The translations under genes and the position numbers were made by a program. DNA of 10,247 bases from Planctomycetaceae bacterium (lineage in GTDB: Bacteria > Planctomycetota > Planctomycetia > Planctomycetales > Planctomycetaceae): the NCBI GenBank assembly GCA_003445035.1, contig DLVV01000399.1, positions 1 through 10,247 on the forward strand. The letters are read 5' to 3'. Of the stretch, positions 1-7,216 are shown one piece after another; within the stretch, counting starts at the first letter, position 1, and each line of letters opens with the position of its first letter. Under the pieces are notes generated by a model, which saw nothing but the letters and a program-made list of their open reading frames with translations, was not told the DNA's origin and searched no databases.

Positions 1-7
1 GGACACG

Positions 8-1384
8 ATGCTCAACATCACCGGCCAGGGTACCGCACACACCTGCGACGGGATCTCGCGTCGCGATTTTCTTCAGGTCGGCACGCTGGGTGCCGCAGGC
101 GTCAGCCTGGCCGAGCTCGAGCAGGCTCGGGCCGAGGGCAAGACCGATCCCGGAAGTGACCGCAAGTCGGTCATCATGATCTTCAATCTCGGGGCTCCCA
201 GTCAGTTCGAGACCTTCGATCCCAAGCCGGAGGCTCCCGCCGAGATCCGCGGGCCGTTCAAACCGATCCCGGTCACCGGAGGCGGTTTCCAGATCAGCGA
301 GATCCTTCCGCGGCACGCCCAGCACGGAGACAAGTTCTCGGTCGTCCGCAGTTGCCACCACACCGCCGCGGCCGTCCACGACACCGGTCACCAGATGATG
401 CAGACCGGCCGACTGTTCACCGGAGGCGTCAACACGCCCCACGCGGGTTGCGTTGCCGGGTTCCTGCAGGGTCGCCGCACCGATCTGCCCTCTCACGTGG
501 TCCTCCCCGAATCGATGGGCTCGACCGGCGGCAACCTGCCACACGGCCAGGACGCCGGTTTTCTCGGAAAGGCCCACGACCCGTTCGTGCTGATGGCCGA
601 TCCCTCGAAGAAGAACTTCCGGGTTCCCGACCTGTTGCCCCCCAAGTCGATCGGCGAGGCCCGTCTCGACCGCCGACGCCGTCTGCGGCAGATCGTCGAC
701 AGCACGGTCAAGGACTTTGAGGCGAGCGAAAACGCCAAGCTGCTCGACAGCAGTTTCCAGGCAGCCTTCCGGATCATCACCAGCGAAAAGGCCCGCGCCG
801 CCTTCGACCTCTCCAAGGAACCCAAGAAGGTCCGTGATCGTTACGGCATGTCCCGGTTCGGCCAGTGCTGCCTGATGGCCCGCCGGCTGGTCGAAGCGGG
901 TGTCCGCTGCGTGACGGTCAACACCTTCCTGACGGTTTTCAACGAGATCACCTGGGACATCCACGGCACCAAACCGTTCACCTCGATCGAGGGCATGCGG
1001 GACATCGTCGCACCGATGTACGACCAGGCCTACAGCGCGTTGCTCGAGGACCTGACCGAACGGGGACTGCTCGAAGACACCCTCATCTGCAACCTCTCGG
1101 AATTCGGTCGCACGCCCCGGGTCAATCCCGCCGGCGGACGCGACCACTGGCCGCAGTGCTGGAGCGTCTACTTCGCCGGTGGCGGAGTTCAGGGCGGCCG
1201 GGTCATCGGCAAGAGCGACCCGATCGGGGCGTACCCGGCCGAGCAGCCCGTGGTACCCGGCAACGTCGTGGCAACGATCTTCAAAAGCCTGGGCTACGAT
1301 CTCGAGCAGGAACTGCCAGGACCGTCCGGACGGCCCTTCCCCCTGGTCGACCAGGGTACCGAGGCGATCAACGAGTTGTTCTAG
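8..1384 (+). CDS. DUF1501 family protein with twin-arginine signal
   Basis: This 458-residue protein belongs to the DUF1501 family, which is very abundant in planctomycetes and has an alkaline-phosphatase/sulfatase-like fold; no substrate is established. The N-terminus carries a Tat-type signal, SRRDFLQVG (R18 and R19 are the twin arginines), followed by a small-residue hydrophobic stretch, so the folded protein is probably exported. Further family marks are the early FNLGAPSQFETFDPKP stretch, SEFGRTPRVN at about residues 364-372, and GRDHWP at 377-382, where D379 and H380 are candidate metal ligands by analogy with the fold. The length is normal for the family. The start at 8 is chosen because the Tat motif follows 17 residues later, as in relatives; only seven bases lie upstream, so its ribosome site and promoter cannot be judged. 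It is followed after 17 bases by the DUF1549/DUF1553 gene, the usual partner. Family assignment is firm; biochemical role is unknown. Confidence 0.93.
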   Translation: MLNITGQGTAHTCDGISRRDFLQVGTLGAAGVSLAELEQARAEGKTDPGSDRKSVIMIFNLGAPSQFETFDPKPEAPAEIRGPFKPIPVTGGGFQISEILPRHAQHGDKFSVVRSCHHTAAAVHDTGHQMMQTGRLFTGGVNTPHAGCVAGFLQGRRTDLPSHVVLPESMGSTGGNLPHGQDAGFLGKAHDPFVLMADPSKKNFRVPDLLPPKSIGEARLDRRRRLRQIVDSTVKDFEASENAKLLDSSFQAAFRIITSEKARAAFDLSKEPKKVRDRYGMSRFGQCCLMARRLVEAGVRCVTVNTFLTVFNEITWDIHGTKPFTSIEGMRDIVAPMYDQAYSALLEDLTERGLLEDTLICNLSEFGRTPRVNPAGGRDHWPQCWSVYFAGGGVQGGRVIGKSDPIGAYPAEQPVVPGNVVATIFKSLGYDLEQELPGPSGRPFPLVDQGTEAINELF

Positions 1385-1401
1385 AGACCGGGTCCGCCGC
1401 C

Positions 1402-3876
1402 ATGCCGCTCGACCACCGTTTCGCCCCACGACTTGCGATGCTGCTGCTGTTGGCCGCGCCGGTCGTTTCGATCGACGCGACGGCCGCCGACAAGGCCAAG
1501 CCGGCCGCGGACACGCTGGTGGTGTTGCCCGGCGAGTTCACCCTGTCGGGTCCCGTGTCGTTCCAGAGACTGTTGCCGGGGTTGATGCACGACGGCCGCT
1601 TCGCCGGCACCCCGCCCGGAAAACTCGCCTGGTCCTCGTCCAACCCCAAGGTGGTCACCATCACCGACGGAACGGCCCGGCCGGCCGGCGATGGCCAGGC
1701 CACGATCACCGTCCGCCACGGGAAGCTCACGGCCCAGGCCCGGGTCACCGTTGCCGATTTCGCCCAGCCGGTGACGTGGGACTTCCGGATCCACGTCCAG
1801 TCGGTGCTGACCAAGTCCGGCTGTAACTCGGGCGCCTGTCACGGTGCCCTGGCCGGCAAGAACGGCTTCAAGCTGTCGCTCCGCGGGTACGACCCGGTCT
1901 CCGATGTCCGGACAATCACCCGTCAGAACCGCGGCCGCCGCGTGATTCCCAACGACCCTGGCCGCAGCCTGCTTCTGACCAAGCCAACCGGCGCGGTGCC
2001 TCACAAGGGCGGCCTGCGGTTCGAAGAGGGGACGCTCGAGTACCGCGTGATTTCCGAGTGGATTGCCGCCGGGCACCCGGCACCCGCTGACGACGGCCCC
2101 CGCATCCGCCGACTCGAGATCCTCCCGGCCGACGCGGTGCTCAAGCCAGGCACCAACCAGCAGATGGTCGTGCGAGCACACTTCTCCGACGGTCACAGCG
2201 AAGACGTGACCCGCTGGGCCAAGTTCACTTCGAACAACACCACCGTGGCCGACATCGATGATGTTGGCCATGTGGCGGTCACCGGCCACGGCGAAACGGC
2301 GATCGTCGCCTGGTACCTCAGCAACAACGTCGTGGCCTCGCTGAGCGTTCCGTACGCCAACGCGGTCGCTGACGAGGTCTTCAACAAGGCCCCCCGCAGC
2401 AATTTCATCGACGGGCTGGTCCTGGAGAAACTCAAGGGACTCCGCCTCCCCCCCTCGCCCCGGGCCGGCGATGCCGAATTCCTCCGCCGCGCCACGCTCG
2501 ACACGCTCGGCGTGTTGCCCACCTCCGAGGAGGCCAGGGCGTTCCTGGGCGACACCGCCCCCGACCGCCGGTCGCGGCTGATCGAGAAACTGCTGGCGCG
2601 GCCCGAGTACGTCGACTTCTGGACCTACAAGTGGTCCGACCTGCTGCTGGTCAACAGCTCGAAACTCAAACCTCCGGCGATGAAGTCGTACTCGAAGTGG
2701 ATCCGCGACCACGTGTCGGCCAACACGCCGTGGGACAAGTTCGCCCGCGACCTGGTCACCGCCCGTGGAACCACTCACGCCAACGGAGCCGCCAACTTCT
2801 TCGTGCTTCACCGGGACCCGGCCGACATGGCCGAAACCGTCTCGATGGCCTTCCTGGGAATGTCCATCCAGTGTGCAAAGTGCCATGACCACCCGCTGGA
2901 GAAGTGGACCAACGACGAATTCTACGGCATGGCCAACCTCTTCTCTCGTGTTCGCTTCAAGACCGCACCCGAAGGTGGCGACGGCAACCAGTCGATCTTC
3001 ACCACCACCTCCGGCGAACTGATCCAGCCGCGAACCGGCAAACCGCAGCTCCCCAAGCCGCTCGACGGCACCACGATCCCCCTGGATGCCCCCGGCGATC
3101 GACGCAACCACCTGGCCGGCTGGCTCGTCGCCCCCGAGAACCCCTACTTCACCCGTGCGATCGTCAATCGCGTCTGGGCCAATTACCTCGGCACCGGCAT
3201 CGTCGAGAAGGTGGACGACCTGCGACTGACCAACCCGCCGAGCAACGAGAAACTGCTGGGCCGGCTCAGCGAATTTCTTGTCAAGAACCGCTTCGACCTC
3301 AAGGCCCTGATCCGGCTGGTCATGAACTCGCAGACCTACCAGCGGTCCTCGCGGATCACGGCCGGGAACGAGGCGGACCTGAGGTTCTACGCGCGGTACT
3401 ACCCCCGCCGACTGAAGGCCGAAGTCCTGCTCGATGCCATCTCGGCCGCAACCGGCCAACCCACCGTCTTCAAGGGGTATCCCGCCGGCACCCGGTCCCT
3501 GCAACTCCCCGACAGCAACATCGCCTCACGATTTCTGAGCACCTTCGGCCGCCCCGAACGGGTGATCACCTGCGAGTGCGAACGGTCGGACGAACCGAGC
3601 ATGGTGCAGGTGCTGCACATCGTCAACGGCGACACGCTCAACAACAAGCTGCAGTCCAAGACCAATCGGATCGAAGCCTGGCTGAAGGCCGACATGCCCG
3701 ACTACCGGATCGTCGAGTCGATCTACCTGTGCTCGTTGTCGCGTTATCCGACCAACCGCGAGATGTCCGCAACACTGAAGATCTTCGCCGAAACGCCGGG
3801 CGACCAGAGGCGAGCGTTGATCGAGGATGTTTTCTGGAGCGTCATCAGCTGCAAGGAATTCCTGTTCAACCACTGA
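1402..3876 (+). CDS. Exported Ig-like / cytochrome-like / DUF1549-DUF1553 protein
   Basis: This is an 824-residue planctomycete surface or periplasmic protein. Parts in order: a Sec signal (about 1-29, with a leucine-rich core), a bacterial Ig-like domain (about 40-120), a cytochrome-like segment (about 122-232) with CNSGACH at 141-147 (a CX4CH spacing), a second Ig-like domain (about 234-318), DUF1549 (PSCyt2, about 334-520) with a standard haem motif CAKCH at 491-495 followed by DHPLEKW, and DUF1553 (PSD1, about 567-815) containing AIVNRVWANYLGTGIVE. The two cysteine motifs suggest covalent haem binding outside the cytoplasm; this is inference from motif and family. The ATG at 1402 is chosen because it opens the signal peptide and lies just after the DUF1501 stop. 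The same frame is open back to 865, but that part lies inside the DUF1501 gene and has no family-like content. The Shine-Dalgarno is weak, which is common in this phylum. Substrate and redox partner are unknown. Confidence 0.92.
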   Translation: MPLDHRFAPRLAMLLLLAAPVVSIDATAADKAKPAADTLVVLPGEFTLSGPVSFQRLLPGLMHDGRFAGTPPGKLAWSSSNPKVVTITDGTARPAGDGQATITVRHGKLTAQARVTVADFAQPVTWDFRIHVQSVLTKSGCNSGACHGALAGKNGFKLSLRGYDPVSDVRTITRQNRGRRVIPNDPGRSLLLTKPTGAVPHKGGLRFEEGTLEYRVISEWIAAGHPAPADDGPRIRRLEILPADAVLKPGTNQQMVVRAHFSDGHSEDVTRWAKFTSNNTTVADIDDVGHVAVTGHGETAIVAWYLSNNVVASLSVPYANAVADEVFNKAPRSNFIDGLVLEKLKGLRLPPSPRAGDAEFLRRATLDTLGVLPTSEEARAFLGDTAPDRRSRLIEKLLARPEYVDFWTYKWSDLLLVNSSKLKPPAMKSYSKWIRDHVSANTPWDKFARDLVTARGTTHANGAANFFVLHRDPADMAETVSMAFLGMSIQCAKCHDHPLEKWTNDEFYGMANLFSRVRFKTAPEGGDGNQSIFTTTSGELIQPRTGKPQLPKPLDGTTIPLDAPGDRRNHLAGWLVAPENPYFTRAIVNRVWANYLGTGIVEKVDDLRLTNPPSNEKLLGRLSEFLVKNRFDLKALIRLVMNSQTYQRSSRITAGNEADLRFYARYYPRRLKAEVLLDAISAATGQPTVFKGYPAGTRSLQLPDSNIASRFLSTFGRPERVITCECERSDEPSMVQVLHIVNGDTLNNKLQSKTNRIEAWLKADMPDYRIVESIYLCSLSRYPTNREMSATLKIFAETPGDQRRALIEDVFWSVISCKEFLFNH

Positions 3877-3916
3877 TCCGGTCCGCCGTTCCGATCGACC
3901 CGATCGAGATTCTCCC

Positions 3917-6769
3917 ATGACCCGTTTCCTCCACCTGCCCCGGGTCGCGATCTTCGTGATCGCTGTCGTGCTGGTGATCGGTGTGCGGTCGGCAGAGTCG
4001 GCCGACAGGTCCGCCACCCAGGCCCAGTCGATTCTCAAGAAGTACTGTGTCGGTTGTCACAACGCCAAGGACGCCGAGGGCGGGTTGGTGCTGGCGACCC
4101 ATGCCGGCCTGATCAAGGGTGGCGAGACGGGTCCGGCCGTGGTGGCGGGCAAGGTCGAGGCCAGCCTGCTGATGAAGCTGGTCGAACGTCGCGGCAAGCC
4201 GTTCATGCCACCGAAGGGCAAACGTGGTCCGCGTCCGTCGGAGATCGCGGTGCTCAAGGCCTGGATCGCCGGCGGTGCCAAGCCGTTTCCGTCCTCCGAC
4301 ACGCCCCCATCGCTGACAGTGCCCCGCGTTCCGACCCGAGGACAGGTCCGCCAACCGGTCAACGCCCTGGTCGTCTCGCCCGACGGCAGCTGGTACGCCG
4401 TGGCCCGGACCGGCCGGGTGGACCTGCTGAGCCTGCCTCCCGACCCCGCGGCCAAGCCACTGGTGTCGCTGTCGGGACTGCCCGGGCAGGTCAGCGACCT
4501 GGTGCTTTCGGCCGACGGTCGCCGCCTGGTGGCCGCCGCGGGCGAACCGGGCCTGTTCGGCGAGGCGAGGATCTACGACATCGCCGTTGACCCTCGCAAG
4601 GCCGGGCCGAAACAGGCCGCAAAACTCGCCCGCACCATCCGCGGACACGCCGACAGCCTCAACACCGTGGCGCTCTCCGCCGACGCCTCCCTGCTGGCCA
4701 CCGGATCCTACGACCGCACGATCGTCATCTGGGAAACGGCCAGCGGAAAACGGCGAGTGGAGATGAGCGGCCACAACGGTCCGGTCACCGATGTGGCCTT
4801 TGACCCCAGGAACCGCTTCCTGGCCTCGGCCAGCGGCGATCGCACCGTCAAACTCTGGAATCTCAAGACCGGAGAGCGGCTCGACACGTTCAACGAACCG
4901 ACCAAGGGCCAGAACACCGTGGCGGTCTCGCCCGACGGACGATTCGTCGTCGCCGGCGGCATCGACAACCGCATCCGGGCCTGGGAGATCACCCGGGACG
5001 GTCGCGAGGGAACCAACCCGGTCCGCCACTCCCGCTTCGCTCACCAGGCCCCCCTGCTCGACCTGCATTTCTCGACCGACGGACGCCACCTGGTCAGTGC
5101 CAGCGAGGACCTGTCGATCAAGATCTGGATCACGGACGGGCTCGGACAGGACCGTCACTTCCCCGGCCAGTCCGACTGGCCGGCCACTGTCGCCCTGACC
5201 CGGGACGGCAAGAGCCTGCTTGTCGGTCGACTCGACGGCACGACCTCGGCCCTGTCACTGGCCGACAGGGGCAAGGCAGCCGAGAAGCCCGTTCCGCTGG
5301 CCGGATTGGCGATTCCCCGCCCCCGCAACAAAGCGGTAGCCGGGAAACTGCCCGAGACGGCCGAGGCCGAGCCGAACAACAAGCCGGACCAGGCGACCGC
5401 TGTCATGGTGCCCGGCGTGGCGACCGGAGTCCTGGCCGGTGGCTCTGACGCTGATCTCTTCCGTTTCACGAGCAAGAAGGACGAGAGCTGGGTGATCCAG
5501 ACCCGGGCCCGCCGCGACAAGTCCCCGGCCGACACCAGGATCGAGATCCTGCACAAGGACGGCCGCCCGGTGCTCCGGTTGCTGCTGCGGGCCGTCCGCG
5601 ACTCGTCCATTACCTTCCGCCCGATCGACTCCCGCAGCAACCAGGCCCGGCTGGAGAACTGGGAGGAGATGGGGCTCAACCAGTTCGTCTACATGAGCGG
5701 CGAGGTGGTCAAGAACTTCCGCATGCCGCAGGGGCCCGATTCGGCGATGCAGTTCTACACCATCAACGGCCAGCGACACTGCTTCTTCGACACCAGCGCC
5801 ATCGCCCACGCGCTCGACTCCCGGGTCTACGTCGTCGAGCCGCACCGCCCGGGCAGCCGGTTGCCCAACAACGGCCTGCCGATTTTCCCGCTGTACTTCG
5901 CCAATGACGACGACGGTCGAAGGAAAATCGGCAGCGACTCGCGGGTGACCTTCACCGCTCCGGCCAACGGTGACTACCTGGTCCGGGTGACCGACGTGCG
6001 GGGCTTCGGCGGCGACAAGTACAAGTACCGGTTGACCATCCGCGAGCCTCGGCCCAGCTTCAAGGCATCCATCGGAGGTCGTGACGCGACGATCCCCGTC
6101 GGCAGCGGACAGAGGTTCACCGTCAACGTCGACCGCATCGACGGATACACCGGACCGGTGCGGTTCTCGATCGAGGGGCTGCCCGAGGGGTTCTCGACAA
6201 CTACCCCCGTCGTCGTCCAGGCCGGACACCTCTCGGCCCAGGGTGTCATCAACGTTGCCGCCGGAACCAAGGCTCCGGCCAAGGAGGCCTGGAAGAAGGT
6301 CCAGGTCGTGGCTCGCGCCGAAATCCACGGCAAGCCAATCGAACAACAGGTCGGAAACCTCGGCACGCTGAAAATCGGCAAGGCTCCCAAGGTGATCGTG
6401 TCGCTGCTGCTGGACAAGCCCGGCGGTCCGGACGGGCAAACCGACGAGAAGAAGAACCCGGTCCTGGTGATCGCTCCGGGAGAGACGATCACGGCGATGC
6501 TCCGGGTGAACCGGAACGGTTATGACGGCGACCTGAAATTCGACGTCGACAACCTGCCACACGGCATCATCGTCGACAACATCGGTCTCTCGGGCATCCT
6601 GGTTCGAGCCAAGGAAACCGAGCGGCAGATCTTCATCACCGCCGCCGACTGGGTCCCGGAAACCGAGCGGTCGATCCACGCGGTCTCGCGGGAGGAGGGT
6701 CGGCAGGCGTCGAGACCGCTGCCATTCGCGGTACGGATCCGGAAACCCGCTGCAGCCAAGAGCAAGTGA
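3917..6769 (+). CDS. Planctomycete cytochrome c - WD40 propeller - PPC-like multidomain exported protein
   Basis: This 950-residue protein starts with a basic, hydrophobic signal or anchor (about 1-29), then a PSCyt1-type cytochrome c domain (about 30-122) with CVGCH at 44-48 and a PxxPPKGKRGPRPS-like stretch near the end. Residues about 130-460 form WD40 repeats; I count seven blade-like units, the clearest reading TGSYDRTIVIW and SASGDRTVKLW, enough for a closed propeller. AEAEPNN (about 482-488) opens a PPC-like beta domain that runs to about 715, seemingly split by an insert at about 553-660 containing HCFFDTSAIAHAL. An Ig-like region (about 720-830) and another beta-rich region (to 950) follow. 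The ATG at 3917 is chosen because it begins the signal; the frame also opens at 3827, but that would overlap the upstream gene by about 50 bases. It lies 40 bases after the DUF1549/DUF1553 gene, so a shared transcript is likely. Function is unknown; an extracytoplasmic haem protein with a binding scaffold is the reasonable inference. Confidence 0.9.
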   Translation: MTRFLHLPRVAIFVIAVVLVIGVRSAESADRSATQAQSILKKYCVGCHNAKDAEGGLVLATHAGLIKGGETGPAVVAGKVEASLLMKLVERRGKPFMPPKGKRGPRPSEIAVLKAWIAGGAKPFPSSDTPPSLTVPRVPTRGQVRQPVNALVVSPDGSWYAVARTGRVDLLSLPPDPAAKPLVSLSGLPGQVSDLVLSADGRRLVAAAGEPGLFGEARIYDIAVDPRKAGPKQAAKLARTIRGHADSLNTVALSADASLLATGSYDRTIVIWETASGKRRVEMSGHNGPVTDVAFDPRNRFLASASGDRTVKLWNLKTGERLDTFNEPTKGQNTVAVSPDGRFVVAGGIDNRIRAWEITRDGREGTNPVRHSRFAHQAPLLDLHFSTDGRHLVSASEDLSIKIWITDGLGQDRHFPGQSDWPATVALTRDGKSLLVGRLDGTTSALSLADRGKAAEKPVPLAGLAIPRPRNKAVAGKLPETAEAEPNNKPDQATAVMVPGVATGVLAGGSDADLFRFTSKKDESWVIQTRARRDKSPADTRIEILHKDGRPVLRLLLRAVRDSSITFRPIDSRSNQARLENWEEMGLNQFVYMSGEVVKNFRMPQGPDSAMQFYTINGQRHCFFDTSAIAHALDSRVYVVEPHRPGSRLPNNGLPIFPLYFANDDDGRRKIGSDSRVTFTAPANGDYLVRVTDVRGFGGDKYKYRLTIREPRPSFKASIGGRDATIPVGSGQRFTVNVDRIDGYTGPVRFSIEGLPEGFSTTTPVVVQAGHLSAQGVINVAAGTKAPAKEAWKKVQVVARAEIHGKPIEQQVGNLGTLKIGKAPKVIVSLLLDKPGGPDGQTDEKKNPVLVIAPGETITAMLRVNRNGYDGDLKFDVDNLPHGIIVDNIGLSGILVRAKETERQIFITAADWVPETERSIHAVSREEGRQASRPLPFAVRIRKPAAAKSK

Positions 6770-7032
6770 TGCGACGGCGGCTGATCTACCACGGACGGGT
6801 CCAGGGCGTCGGGTTCCGGTACACCGTCCGCTCGATCGCACGCCGCCACGCGGTCATCGGCTGGGTGAAGAACCTGCCCGAGGGAACCGTCGAGTTGGTC
6901 GTCGATGCCGAGGCGGCCGAGATGGCGGGGTTTCTCGAGGACGTCGCCGGCCGGTTCGAGGGCCACATCGATTCGACCGACGACCTGTCTCCCGGCGACG
7001 AACCGCTGTCGGGGTTCTCGATCCGCCACTGA
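6769..7032 (+). CDS. acyP: Acylphosphatase
   Basis: This is an 87-residue cytosolic acylphosphatase, which hydrolyses acyl phosphates such as acetyl phosphate and carbamoyl phosphate to the carboxylate and phosphate. The N-terminal signature GRVQGVGFRYTV (residues 9-20) forms the phosphate-binding loop with the catalytic arginine R17, and GWVKNLPEGTVE (31-42) carries the catalytic asparagine N35. Length is standard for the family and no signal peptide is present. The ATG at 6769 shares its A with the TGA stop of the cytochrome-WD40 gene (TGATG), which suggests translational coupling. A GTG at 6766 in the same frame would add one residue and cannot be excluded. The C-terminus ends LSGFSIRH, near the usual domain end. 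The enzyme has no obvious link to the exported proteins before it, so it may simply ride on the same transcript. Homologous N-terminal domains occur in HypF, but this one stands alone. Confidence 0.93.
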   Translation: MRRRLIYHGRVQGVGFRYTVRSIARRHAVIGWVKNLPEGTVELVVDAEAAEMAGFLEDVAGRFEGHIDSTDDLSPGDEPLSGFSIRH

Positions 7033-7128
7033 CGGGCCCATCGCACCGGATCGCGACGGTTGTGCCGATCATGTCGCCCCCGGCCTGGGCAGAAGCCCCC
7101 GCGATCGTCTTTCCCTCGGCGGATGCAA

Positions 7129-7145
7129 AACCTAGAGTAACCTAG
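7129..7145 (+). repeat. Short direct repeat AACCTAG x2 in the gap before the permease
   Basis: The heptamer AACCTAG occurs at 7129-7135 and again at 7139-7145, spaced 10 bases start to start, about one helical turn. The second copy runs into the palindrome CCTAGG. It sits about 75 bases before the permease start, in the only sizeable gap of the window. A repeat of this spacing could serve a dimeric regulator, but that is speculation; chance is possible for so short a unit. Confidence 0.3.
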
Positions 7146-7160
7146 GAGCCACCGGAACCA

Positions 7161-7194
7161 ACGAACTGGAAGGCTGGTTCGTACACTGTTCCAG
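7161..7194 (+). promoter_or_regulatory. Two overlapping inverted repeats upstream of the permease gene
   Basis: ACGAAC at 7161-7166 can pair with GTTCGT at 7177-7182, and CTGGAA at 7166-7171 can pair with TTCCAG at 7189-7194. Both cannot form fully at once because they share base 7166 and interleave. They lie 23-56 bases before the ATG at 7217, so they would be in the leader if transcription starts in this gap. I see no T-run after either, so they do not look like terminators, and no known riboswitch pattern is recognised. Function is not supported beyond the pairing itself. Confidence 0.25.
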
Positions 7195-7216
7195 CCGGGT
7201 AAGCGACGAGACAGAC

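Noticed and set aside
865..1401. Upstream extension of the DUF1549/DUF1553 frame
   Set aside because: It is the out-of-frame reading of the DUF1501 gene, and the signal peptide begins at 1402.
1381..3504. Minus-strand open frame of 707 codons opposite the DUF1549/DUF1553 gene
   Set aside because: Its translation is Gly/Val/Arg/Asp-rich without recognisable domains. It mirrors the codon pattern of a clearly real + strand gene, as expected in GC-rich DNA.
3827..3916. Upstream extension of the cytochrome-WD40 frame
   Set aside because: It would bury the signal peptide 30 residues inside the protein and overlap the previous gene; the ATG at 3917 fits better.
5255..6841. Minus-strand open frame of 528 codons opposite the cytochrome-WD40 and acylphosphatase genes
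   Set aside because: It crosses two well-supported + strand genes, has no family motif and a low-complexity composition; a shadow.
7109..7138. Possible sigma-70-like promoter with TAGAGT (7133-7138) as the -10
   Set aside because: The matching -35 position reads CTTTCC, a poor match, and planctomycete promoters are poorly defined; not supportable.
7154..7182. GGAAC as an ECF-sigma -35 element before the permease
   Set aside because: No suitable -10 element is found at the usual 16-17 base spacing.
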